Below, in pieces: positions 10,160 to 19,403 of a stretch of 64,000 nucleotides of DNA; position 1 is the stretch's first letter, and every line of letters begins with the position of its first letter. The stretch is from Malikia sp. GTDB lineage: Bacteria; Pseudomonadota; Gammaproteobacteria; Burkholderiales; Burkholderiaceae_C. Location of the stretch: contig NZ_JAQTZS010000009.1 in NCBI RefSeq assembly GCF_028687635.1, positions 1 to 64,000 of the forward strand. The letters run 5' to 3'. Made by a program: the position numbers and the translations under genes. Below the pieces are notes generated by a model. The model did no database searches, had not been told where the DNA came from, and was given only the letters and a program-made list of their open reading frames with translations.

Positions 10160-10549
10160 TCACCAGCTCAGCCGGCAGCGGTCGCCGCTGGCCTGGCGCT
10201 CGACGCTGACCGCGCACAGCTGCGGGAAAGCCGGCTCGAGGTCGGCGCGGATGAAGGCGCACAGGTTCTCCAGCGTCGCCGGGCCCAGCCCCGCCACCTC
10301 GTCGAGGAAGCGGTGGTCGAGCCGGTCGCGCAGCCGCTCGACCTCGCGCCGCAGGTAGGCCAGATCGACCAGCATGCCGCTGGCCGGGTCGGGGTTGCCG
10401 AGCAGCGTGACCTCGGCGTGGTAGGTATGGCCGTGGATGCGGCGGCTGCCCTCGGCGTCGATGCTGCGCTCCAGCGTGTGGGCGGCCTCGAAATAGAAGC
10501 GCTGCGACAGCTCGCAGCGCGCCGGGCGCGGGGTATGGCTATCGCTCAT
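10160..10549 (-). CDS. queD: 6-carboxy-5,6,7,8-tetrahydropterin synthase (QueD)
   Basis: A 129-residue protein of the 6-pyruvoyl-tetrahydropterin synthase family. The zinc histidines are visible in FYFEAAHTLE and in RRIHGHTYHAEV, and the catalytic region continues in DLAYLRREVERLRDRLDHRFLDEV. The reaction turns dihydroneopterin triphosphate into 6-carboxytetrahydropterin in queuosine synthesis. The stop of queE and start of queD share one base, so they are co-translated. Confidence 0.93.
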   Translation of the reverse strand: MSDSHTPRPARCELSQRFYFEAAHTLERSIDAEGSRRIHGHTYHAEVTLLGNPDPASGMLVDLAYLRREVERLRDRLDHRFLDEVAGLGPATLENLCAFIRADLEPAFPQLCAVSVERQASGDRCRLSW

Positions 10550-11181
10550 CAGCGGATCTCCAGGATCTTGTGGGTCTGCAGCGACAGCCGCCATTGCGGA
10601 TGCGCCTGGCAGTGGGCGACGCAAGCCTGGGTGTTGGCGGCCTGGGCCGGGTTGTCCATCGGCTGCAGCAGGAAATGCGCGAAGTCGAGCCGACCCAATT
10701 CGGCCGGATCGAGTCCCGGCTGGGGCCAGACCAGCTTGAGCTCCTGGCCCGAGGTCTGCAACAGCGGCGCGCCGGCCTTGGGGCTGACACAGATCCAGTC
10801 GATGCCGGCCGGCGCGGCGATCGAGCCATTGGTCTCGACCGCGACCTCGAAGCCCAGCGCGTGCAGCGCATCGAGCAGGGCGGAGTCGACCTGCAGCAGC
10901 GGCTCGCCGCCGGTCAGCACGACATAGCGATGGCCCTGCCCCTGCGGCCACTGCCCGGCGATGCGCGCGGCGAGTTCGGCCGCATCGGCGAACTTGCCGC
11001 CCAGCGTGCCGTCGGTACCGACGAAATCGGTGTCGCAGAAGCGGCAGATGGCGCTGGCGCGGTCCTGCTCGCGGCCGCTCCAGAGGTTGCAGCCGGCGAA
11101 GCGGCAGAACACCGCCGGGCGGCCGGCGCGCAGGCCTTCGCCCTGCAGGGTGTAGAAGATTTCCTTGACCGAATAAGTCAT
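10549..11181 (-). CDS. queE: 7-carboxy-7-deazaguanine synthase (QueE)
   Basis: A 210-residue radical-SAM enzyme making the 7-deazapurine ring of queuosine. It starts MTYSVKEIFYTLQGEGLRAG, the usual substrate-binding opening. The iron-sulfur cysteines are spaced C-x14-C-x2-C (GCNLWSGRE...AICRFCDTDF), the long-spacer variant I recall from Burkholderia QueE rather than the textbook Cx3Cx2C. VVLTGGEPLLQ is the glycine-rich SAM motif. It begins the queE-queD operon. Confidence 0.93.
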   Translation of the reverse strand: MTYSVKEIFYTLQGEGLRAGRPAVFCRFAGCNLWSGREQDRASAICRFCDTDFVGTDGTLGGKFADAAELAARIAGQWPQGQGHRYVVLTGGEPLLQVDSALLDALHALGFEVAVETNGSIAAPAGIDWICVSPKAGAPLLQTSGQELKLVWPQPGLDPAELGRLDFAHFLLQPMDNPAQAANTQACVAHCQAHPQWRLSLQTHKILEIR

Positions 11182-11306
11182 GCCCGCTCCCCTGCCGGCT
11201 CACACAGCTGGCGGCCAGATCCGGCAACGGCGAAATGCCAAGCGCAGGAATGAATCAGGAGGACAAGGGCTGGCGGCCGCGAACGCGGCAGCGAGGTTTT
11301 GAACAT
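11178..11306 (-). CDS. Possible 42-residue upstream ORF overlapping queE
   Basis: A frame with a good GAGGAA ribosome-binding site, starting MFKTSLPRSRPPALVLLIHS, ends with its TGA overlapping the queE ATG by four bases. Such overlap suggests translational coupling or a leader peptide. The peptide is basic at its N-terminus, then hydrophobic, and has two cysteines. I recognise no family. Chance remains a real possibility. Confidence 0.35.
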   Translation of the reverse strand: MFKTSLPRSRPPALVLLIHSCAWHFAVAGSGRQLCEPAGERA

Positions 11307-11329
11307 GGTGTTCCTCGACATGGCCCCGG

Positions 11330-11365
11330 CTTGAAAAAGAACAAGCCCGCCGGGGCAGCGGGCTT
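11330..11365 (-). terminator. Rho-independent terminator after livF
   Basis: Read on the minus strand: AAGCCCGC, a seven-base loop, GCGGGCTT, then GTTCTTTTTC. It closes the liv operon about 40 bases after the livF stop. Confidence 0.85.
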
Positions 11366-11403
11366 GAGGACATTATTTTAGCGCAGCGACCCGCTCGATG
11401 CGG

Positions 11404-12218
<815 letters not shown>

Positions 12219-12222
<4 letters not shown>

Positions 12223-13022
12223 GCGCGCTCTCCTTGGCTGACGGTGGCGCCGACTTCATCGTCCTCGCGGCCCAGATAGGCCTCGATCACCTGCGGGTTG
12301 TTGCGGATCTCGTCGGGCTGGCCGAGCGCGATGATCTGGCCGAAGTTCAGCACCGCGATCTGCTCGCACAGGCCCATGACGAACTTCATGTCGTGCTCGA
12401 TCATGAACACGGTGAAGCCGCGCGCCGCAATGGCGCGGATCACCGCCATGATCTCGACCTTCTCGGCGCTGTTCATGCCGGCCACCGGCTCGTCGAGCAG
12501 CAGCAGGCGCGGCTCGGTCGCCAGCGCGCGCGCGAGCTCCAGCTTGCGCTGCTCGCCATAGGACAGCTTGTCGGCCACCTCGTCGGCCTGCGACTCCAGA
12601 CCGACCCAGGACAGCAGCTCGCGCGCCCGTTCGCGCGCCCGCCGCTCCTGGGCGCGGAAACCCGCGCTCGCCAGCAGCAGGCCCAGGGCGCCGTAGCGCA
12701 GATGGGAATGCTGGCCGACCATCACGTTCTCCAGCAGCGACATGCCCTTGAAGATGCGGATGTTCTGGAAAGTGCGCGCCAGGCCGAGCCGGGTCACCTG
12801 GTGCGGCTTGAGGCCGGACAGGTCGCGGCCGTCGAAGCGGATCGCGCCGCCGTCGGGCTGCTGCAGACCCGTGATCAGGTTGAACACCGTGGTCTTGCCG
12901 GCGCCGTTGGGGCCGATCAGGCCGAACACGCCCCCCTGCGGGATCGCGAGGTTGACGCCCCGCAGCACCTTGAGGCCGCCGAAATGGCGCTCCACGCCGC
13001 TGAGTTCGAGCAAGGTAGTCAT
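12219..13022 (-). CDS. livG: Branched-chain amino-acid ABC transporter ATPase LivG
   Basis: A 267-residue ABC ATPase: Walker A GPNGAGKT, the LivG-specific LARTFQNIRIF after the Q-loop, signature LSYGEQRKLELARAL, Walker B LLLLDEPVAGMN and switch MIEHDMKFVMG. The start overlaps livM by four bases. The C-terminal 25 residues (EDDEVGATVSQGERA) are acidic and nonconserved. Confidence 0.93.
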
Positions 13023-13882
13023 GCCCGGCCTCCCTGGCGCTTGAACCATTGACGCAGCCGCACCGGGTCCCAGACGCCCTGGGGCAGGAACAGCACGATC
13101 AGCACCAGGATCAGGCCGTTGATCACCAGCCGGAAATCGTTGAGCGAACGCAGCAGCTCGGGCAACAGCGTCAGCGTCACGGCGCCCAGCACCGGACCGA
13201 GCAGGCCATTGATGCCGCCCAGGATCGCCATGGTCAGGATCTCGACCCCGCGGTCGAAGCCGTACTCGTTGGGGCCGATGAAGAAGGTCAGGTGCGCGTT
13301 GAGCGCCCCGGCCAGGCCGGCGATCATCGCGCCGAGCACGAAGGCCAGCAGCTTGTGGCCGGCGACGTCGATGCCCATCAGGCCGGCGGCGGTGTCGTCC
13401 TCCTTGATCGCCTCGAAGGCGCGCCCGATGCGCGAGCGGTTCAGGCGCCACAGGCCCAGCAGCACCAGCGCCAGCCCCAGCGCCACATGCCACCACTGGG
13501 TCGAGGGCGGGATGCCGTTGAGGCCGAGCGCGCCGCCCGTGACGCTCTCGGTGTTGAGGATCGCGATGCGCACCACCTCGCCGAAGGCCAGCGTGGCCAT
13601 CGCGAGGTAGACCCCCGACAGCCGCAGCGTCGGCTGGCCGATCGCGAACGCGGCCAGCGCCGGCGCGGCCATGCCGCCCGCCAGCGCGAGCGCGAACGGC
13701 GCATCAAAGTTCATCGTCAGCAGCGCCGCCGCATAGGCCCCGATGCCCATGAAGGCGGCGTTGGCCATCGCGAGCATGCCGCAAGACAGGGTGAGGTAGA
13801 TCGAGAGCGCCAGCAGCGCGTTGGTGCCCAGCGTGAGCACCAGGTTGCTGTAGACCGCCCAGAAATTGTCGAACGCTTCCAT
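13019..13882 (-). CDS. livM: Branched-chain amino-acid ABC transporter permease LivM
   Basis: A 287-residue permease, about eight to nine transmembrane helices. Typical LivM segments are YLTLSCGMLAMANAAFMGIG near residue 30 and RSRIGRAFEAIKEDDTAAGLMGI, the cytoplasmic loop that contacts the ATPases. It starts one base next to the livH stop and overlaps livG. Confidence 0.92.
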   Translation of the reverse strand: MEAFDNFWAVYSNLVLTLGTNALLALSIYLTLSCGMLAMANAAFMGIGAYAAALLTMNFDAPFALALAGGMAAPALAAFAIGQPTLRLSGVYLAMATLAFGEVVRIAILNTESVTGGALGLNGIPPSTQWWHVALGLALVLLGLWRLNRSRIGRAFEAIKEDDTAAGLMGIDVAGHKLLAFVLGAMIAGLAGALNAHLTFFIGPNEYGFDRGVEILTMAILGGINGLLGPVLGAVTLTLLPELLRSLNDFRLVINGLILVLIVLFLPQGVWDPVRLRQWFKRQGGRA

Positions 13883-14763
13883 CAGACCTTGCGCTCCTGC
13901 AGTGAACCGAACAAACCCTTGGGCCGCAGCAGCAGCACCAGGAACAGGAAACCGAAGGCGACCGCGTCGCGCATGTCGGAGCCGATATAGGCAATCGACA
14001 GCACCTCGGCAAAGCCCAGGAACAGGCCGCCCAGCATGGCGCCGCGCACGTCACCCAGGCCGCCCAGGATGATGGCCGCGATCCCCTTGTGCAGCATCGG
14101 CTGGCCCATCAGCGGAAACAGCGCGTTCGAGTAGAGCCCGATCAGCACGCCGGCCAGGCCACCGAGGCCGGCGGCGGCGAACGAGGTCAGGTAGAACAGC
14201 CCCTCGACGTTGATGCCCAGCAGGTAGGCCGCCTTGGGCGACTCGGCGATCGCGCGCATGGCGCGGCCAAGCTGGGTGCGCTTGAGCGACAGCATCAGCG
14301 CACCCATCAGCACGAAGGACAGCAGCACGATGCCGAGCTCGAGCGCGGTCAGGTGCAGGCCGCCAAGCGTGAGCGACTCCTCCGACACCGTGCCGGCCGG
14401 AAAGCGCAGGTTCTCGGCGCCGAAGAGGCCCTGCATCGCGCTGTTGATCGCGATGCCGACCCCGATGGTGGCGATCATCGGGATCAGGTGCGGCGCGCCG
14501 CGCGCGCGCAGCGGCTTGAGCACCAGGAAGTCGATCGCCAGCCCGAGCAGGCCGCAAAGCAGGAAGGCAAACAGCAGGCCGGCCCAGAGCGGAAAACCGA
14601 AATGGTTGATGACCTGCAGCGCCGCGTAGGCGCCGACCATGAAGACGGCGCCATGCGACAGGTTGACGACGCCGAGCACGCCGAAGATCAAAGTGAAGCC
14701 AAGCGCGAACAGCGCGTAGACGCTGCCCAGCGACAAGGCATTGACGAGTTGCTGTTCCAGCAC
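13882..14763 (-). CDS. livH: Branched-chain amino-acid ABC transporter permease LivH
   Basis: A 293-residue permease. It begins MLEQQLVNALSLGSVYALFA followed by LGFTLIFGVLGVVNLSHGAVF, the signature LivH opening, and has the LGRAMRAIAESPKAAYLLGI coupling loop. First gene after the liv attenuator/terminator and the pair of LivM in the membrane. Confidence 0.93.
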   Translation of the reverse strand: MLEQQLVNALSLGSVYALFALGFTLIFGVLGVVNLSHGAVFMVGAYAALQVINHFGFPLWAGLLFAFLLCGLLGLAIDFLVLKPLRARGAPHLIPMIATIGVGIAINSAMQGLFGAENLRFPAGTVSEESLTLGGLHLTALELGIVLLSFVLMGALMLSLKRTQLGRAMRAIAESPKAAYLLGINVEGLFYLTSFAAAGLGGLAGVLIGLYSNALFPLMGQPMLHKGIAAIILGGLGDVRGAMLGGLFLGFAEVLSIAYIGSDMRDAVAFGFLFLVLLLRPKGLFGSLQERKV

Positions 14764-14777
14764 GGGAAAAGCCTCCT

Positions 14778-14820
14778 TGAAAAAGCAAAAGGACGGCGGG
14801 GCCCAGGGGCCACGCCGTCC
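14778..14820 (-). terminator. Hairpin terminator between the binding-protein gene and livH
   Basis: On the minus strand GGACGGCG, a 14-base loop that can pair further, CGCCGTCC, then TTTTGCTTTTTC. It lies 15 bases after the substrate-binding protein stop and before livH, so it likely lets only part of the transcripts continue into the permease and ATPase genes. Confidence 0.75.
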
Positions 14821-14835
14821 GGGGAATCCGGCGGA

Positions 14836-15987
14836 TTACTTCTGGATCACGAAGCGGCCACCCTGGGTCGCGCTGACGATGGCGGCCTGCTGGGCATCGT
14901 AGCCAGCGGGCTTACCGGCCTTGTCGCTGGCGCGGCGGAACTGGAAGGCGCCGGTGACGCCGTTCCACTTGACCGCCGGCAGCGCGTCGCGCAAGGCGGT
15001 GCGGTCGGCGGCGACGTTGCCGCTGAGCTTGACGGTCTTCAAGGCCTGGCTCGCGATATGGAGCCCGTCATAGGCCTGGGCCGCGAACTGGTCGGGCGCC
15101 ATCTTGTACTTGGCCGTGTAGGCGACGACGAACTTGCGGTTGGTCTCGGTCTGGTTCTCGATCGACCAGGGGCTGCCGACATAGAGGCCGTCGGACTTGT
15201 CCTTGGCCAGGTCGAACACCTTGACCGAGTTCATGCCGTTGCCGCCGATGAAGGGCTGGTTGAGGCCGAGCTGGCGCGCCTGCACCATGATCGGGCCGCC
15301 CTCGGCGATCAGCGCCGACAGCACGATCGCGTCGGGGTTGCCGGCCTTGATCTTGGTCAGCTGGGCCTTGAAGTCGACATCGCCCTTGGCGAAGGTCTCG
15401 GTGGTCGTGACCGGCAGGTTCAGGTCGGCCAGCGCCTTCTTGAAGTTGTCGTAGCCGCTCTTGGTGAAGACATCGTCGTTGCCGTAGAGCACGGCGACCT
15501 TCTTGATGTTGCCCTTCTTGATCGCCATCTTGAGCGTCTCGGGCAGCACGTCGGCCTCGGTCACCGAGTTGCGGAACACATAGTCGCCGATCGAGGTGAT
15601 GCCGTCGGCCGTGTTCGAGGTGCCGAACACCACGGTCTTGGACGCCTGCGCGATCGGGTTGGCGGCCTGGGCCGAGTTCGACAGCGTCGGGCCGAAGATC
15701 ATCAGCACCTTGTCCTGGAACACCAGCTTCTTGAAGACGTTGATCGCCTCTTCCTTCTTGCCCTGCTCGTCCTCGATCACCAGCTGGATCTTGTTGCCGT
15801 TGATGCCGCCGGCGGCGTTGATCTGCTCGGCCGCCAGCTGGAAGCCGTTGCGGATCGCCGCGCCGTACTGGGCCGCGCCGCCCGACAGGGCCTCGGCGAC
15901 ACCGATCTTGAGGTCGGCGGCTTGCGCCGTGCAGGCAAAGGCCGCCGCGACGGCCAGCAAGGAGGTCTTGAACGGGGTCAGGGTCAT
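14836..15987 (-). CDS. ABC transporter substrate-binding protein, LivK/AmiC-like
   Basis: A 383-residue periplasmic type-I binding protein. Signal peptide LLAVAAAFACTAQA is cleaved before ADLKIGVAEALSG; GAAIRNGFQLAAEQINAAGG is the Peripla_BP_6 signature. The segments FGTSNTADGITSIGDYVFRN and YGNDDVFTKSGYDNFKKAL form the ligand cleft. The ATG at 15987 fits a GGAG site nine bases upstream; the ATG three codons earlier would leave no spacing. Branched-chain amino acids are the default ligand, but this family also binds amides, urea and aromatics. Confidence 0.88.
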   Translation of the reverse strand: MTLTPFKTSLLAVAAAFACTAQAADLKIGVAEALSGGAAQYGAAIRNGFQLAAEQINAAGGINGNKIQLVIEDEQGKKEEAINVFKKLVFQDKVLMIFGPTLSNSAQAANPIAQASKTVVFGTSNTADGITSIGDYVFRNSVTEADVLPETLKMAIKKGNIKKVAVLYGNDDVFTKSGYDNFKKALADLNLPVTTTETFAKGDVDFKAQLTKIKAGNPDAIVLSALIAEGGPIMVQARQLGLNQPFIGGNGMNSVKVFDLAKDKSDGLYVGSPWSIENQTETNRKFVVAYTAKYKMAPDQFAAQAYDGLHIASQALKTVKLSGNVAADRTALRDALPAVKWNGVTGAFQFRRASDKAGKPAGYDAQQAAIVSATQGGRFVIQK

Positions 15988-16067
15988 GGGGGACATCTCC
16001 AGGGATTGCAAGGGGCCGGCCGGGCCGACTGAGCCCGTCATTGTATCGCCGCCCCTGCGGACCCGCC

Positions 16068-17156
<1,089 letters not shown>

Positions 17157-17210
17157 TCAGCGTAGCAGAAAGGGGGCGATTTGCACCCGCCAGCCGATTG
17201 AAAACTCTGG

Positions 17211-17399
17211 TCACTCGTCCGAGCGGTTCAAGCGCGGCGTGGTCTTCACGCTCCAGACCATGGTGATGACCAGGATGCCCAGCACGATGAACAGCGGGGT
17301 GGCGATGCGCTTGCCGTTCTCCAGCGTCCAGAAGCCCTCGCCGTCGTAGTGGCGGCTCACCGGCAGGACACGGTGCAACAGCTTGAGCGCGGGGTTGTC
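17211..17399 (-). pseudogene. Remnant of an Alx/TerC-like membrane protein
   Basis: After a TAG at 17400-17402 the frame continues 62 codons: DNPALKLLHRVLPVSRHYDG, EGFWTLENGKRIATPLF, then IVLGILVITMVWSVKTTPRL. The first part resembles the cytoplasmic loop of Alx/TerC proteins and the second their C-terminal helix, as if the middle were deleted. There is no start codon or ribosome-binding site. Family assignment is from memory and moderate. Confidence 0.45.
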
Positions 17400-17606
17400 C
17401 TACAGGTCGGCCTCCTCGCCTGCGGCCAACCACATCTCAGGCTGGCGCAGCGGCCGACGCTTGCGCTGCCACAGGCGGGCCAGGGTATGGGTGGCGCGCT
17501 GCAGCGCCTGGTTGAGCGCGCCTTGCGCATGTTCGGCCTTGGCGACGATGACCAGGGTGCCGTGTCCAGCGGTGGTCTGGCATTGCTTGTCCACGCCACC
17601 GTTCTG
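17400..17606 (-). pseudogene. C-terminal remnant of an HPF/RaiA-like ribosome-associated protein
   Basis: The frame, open after a TGA, reads QNGGVDKQCQTTAGHGTLVI then VAKAEHAQGALNQALQRATH. The pattern (N/D)K(R/Q)C followed by hydrophobic strands and a helix matches the C-terminal half of small HPF/sigma-54-modulation proteins (KRCMMEAR...HQAATLDQAV type). The N-terminal half is missing. It runs in frame up to the Alx/TerC-like remnant. Confidence 0.45.
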
Positions 17607-17755
17607 TCAGACTTGCCTGTCAGACTTGCTCATTCAAGTATGAGTAAGAATAATGAGGTTTGAGTATTTTCTATAGGACAAACCCCTTGGAGCCGCCCGG
17701 GATAGGATGGCGCTCATAGGCCACACCGGGCCTGGAGGCCCGAACCGGAAACCAC
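17605..17755 (+). promoter_or_regulatory. Upstream region of xdhA
   Basis: Contains two direct copies of CTGTCAGACTTGC (starting at about 17606 and 17619), then AT-rich sequence up to 17690 that likely holds the xdhA promoter. I cannot define -35/-10 boxes with confidence. Confidence 0.3.
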
Positions 17756-19396
17756 ATGCAAACGCCACCCCCCAGCCGCCAGGGCATCCGCTTCATCCAG
17801 CGCGGGGCCGTCGTCCGCCTGCCCGACGTGCCACCCGACCGCACCCTGCTCGCGCTGCTGCGCGAGGAGCTCGGACTGGTCTCGGTCAAGGAGGGCTGCA
17901 ACTCGGGCGACTGTGGCGCCTGCACCGTGGTGCTGACCGAGGCCAAGGGCGACGCGCTGCGCTGGCAGGCCAGCAACAGCTGCCTGCGGCTGGCGCATTC
18001 GATCGACGGCATGGCGCTGTGGACGGCGGGCGACCTCACGCGCGACCCCCTGATCGCATTGGATGGCGCCGCACTGCATCCGGTGCAGCAGGCCCTGGTC
18101 GATTGTCATGGCTCGCAATGCGGCTTCTGCACGCCGGGCATCGTCGCCAGCCTGTTCGCGCTGGAGCGGCAAGGTGGCCAAACCGGCATCACGCTCACGC
18201 GGCAGCAAGCGCAGGCGGCCCTGTCGGGCAACCTCTGCCGCTGTACCGGCTACCGGCCAGTGCTAGACGCGGCGCAGGCCATGGCTGCACTGCCACCGGC
18301 CAGGCTGGATGAGGCCGGTCTGCTGACGCTGCTGCGCGCAATCGCCCGGCCGCCCGGCGACGCAATCGAAAACCCACCCTATGAAGAGGCGGGCCCGCCT
18401 GCACAGGACACGCCGCCTTTCTACCTCGCACCGACCACATTGGCGCTGGTGCTGCAGGCCCGCGCGCGCTGGCCCGACGCCCGCCTGGTGGCCGGCGGCA
18501 CCGACCTGATGCTGGATCTCAACAAAGGCTTGCAGCGCCAGCCACAGCTGATCGACCTGACGCGCGCCGCCGAGCTGCTGCGCATCGAGCGCGCGGACGG
18601 GAGGCTCTCGGTGGGCGCGGCGGTCCCCCTGGAAGACGCCTTCGCCGCCTTGCGGCAGCACTGGCCAGGCCTGGGCGAGTACCTGTCCCGCTTCGCTGGC
18701 GCGCAGGTGCGCCAGACCGGCACGCTGGGCGGCAACATCGCCAACGGCTCGCCGGTGGGCGACTCGATGCCGCTGCTGATCGCGCTGCGCGCCCAACTGC
18801 TGCTGGCGCGCTGGGATCCCGTGGCGCAGGCAGTCGCCGGTCGCCGCATCGCGCTGGAGGATTTTCATACCGGCTACCGCCGCAACCTGCTGGAGCCGGA
18901 CGAACTGCTCGCGGCGATCGAGATCCCCTTGCCGCTGCAGCCGGCGTTGGATGACTCCACGGTGACCGGACTCTCGGGTCGCATCGGCGGCCACTGGACC
19001 CGCGCCTACAAGGTCTCCCGGCGCTTCGAGGACGACATCGCCACGCTCAGCCTCGCGCTCGCGCTGCGGATCGAAGACGGGCGGGTACTGACGGCATCCA
19101 TGGCCGCTGGGGGCATGGCCGCAACACCCCTGCGGGCCCGCCGCACCGAGGCCGCCCTGGCTGGCCAGGTCTGGAACGCCGCAACCGTGCGCGCTGCGAT
19201 GGCCGTGCTGGAGCAGGAGTTCGAGCCGCTGTCCGACCTGCGCGCGAGCGCCGGCTACCGGCGCCGGGTGCTGGCCAATCTGCTCTGGCGCAGCTGGCTG
19301 GAAAGCCAGGGCCATACCCTGCCCTATCCGGTCGGACTGGCCGGGCTGCAGCCGATGGCCGCCGGGACCGACTCCGCCGCAAACCGCCAGCCATGA
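17756..19396 (+). CDS. xdhA: Xanthine dehydrogenase small subunit (FeS and FAD)
   Basis: A 546-residue subunit. The N-terminal plant-type 2Fe-2S domain has EGCNSGDCGACTV and NSCLRLAH; the second 2Fe-2S domain has CHGSQCGFCTPG and NLCRCTGYRP. The FAD domain has VAGGTDLMLDLNK (about residue 245) and QVRQTGTLGGNIANGSPVGD. It passes electrons from the molybdenum centre to NAD+ in the oxidation of hypoxanthine and xanthine to urate. xdhB follows seven bases later. Confidence 0.94.
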   Translation: MQTPPPSRQGIRFIQRGAVVRLPDVPPDRTLLALLREELGLVSVKEGCNSGDCGACTVVLTEAKGDALRWQASNSCLRLAHSIDGMALWTAGDLTRDPLIALDGAALHPVQQALVDCHGSQCGFCTPGIVASLFALERQGGQTGITLTRQQAQAALSGNLCRCTGYRPVLDAAQAMAALPPARLDEAGLLTLLRAIARPPGDAIENPPYEEAGPPAQDTPPFYLAPTTLALVLQARARWPDARLVAGGTDLMLDLNKGLQRQPQLIDLTRAAELLRIERADGRLSVGAAVPLEDAFAALRQHWPGLGEYLSRFAGAQVRQTGTLGGNIANGSPVGDSMPLLIALRAQLLLARWDPVAQAVAGRRIALEDFHTGYRRNLLEPDELLAAIEIPLPLQPALDDSTVTGLSGRIGGHWTRAYKVSRRFEDDIATLSLALALRIEDGRVLTASMAAGGMAATPLRARRTEAALAGQVWNAATVRAAMAVLEQEFEPLSDLRASAGYRRRVLANLLWRSWLESQGHTLPYPVGLAGLQPMAAGTDSAANRQP

Positions 19397-19403
19397 GCCC
19401 GCC

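Noticed and set aside
11182-11330. preQ1 riboswitch before queE
   Set aside because: No preQ1-I, II or III consensus was visible; the only structure is the livF terminator of the same strand upstream.
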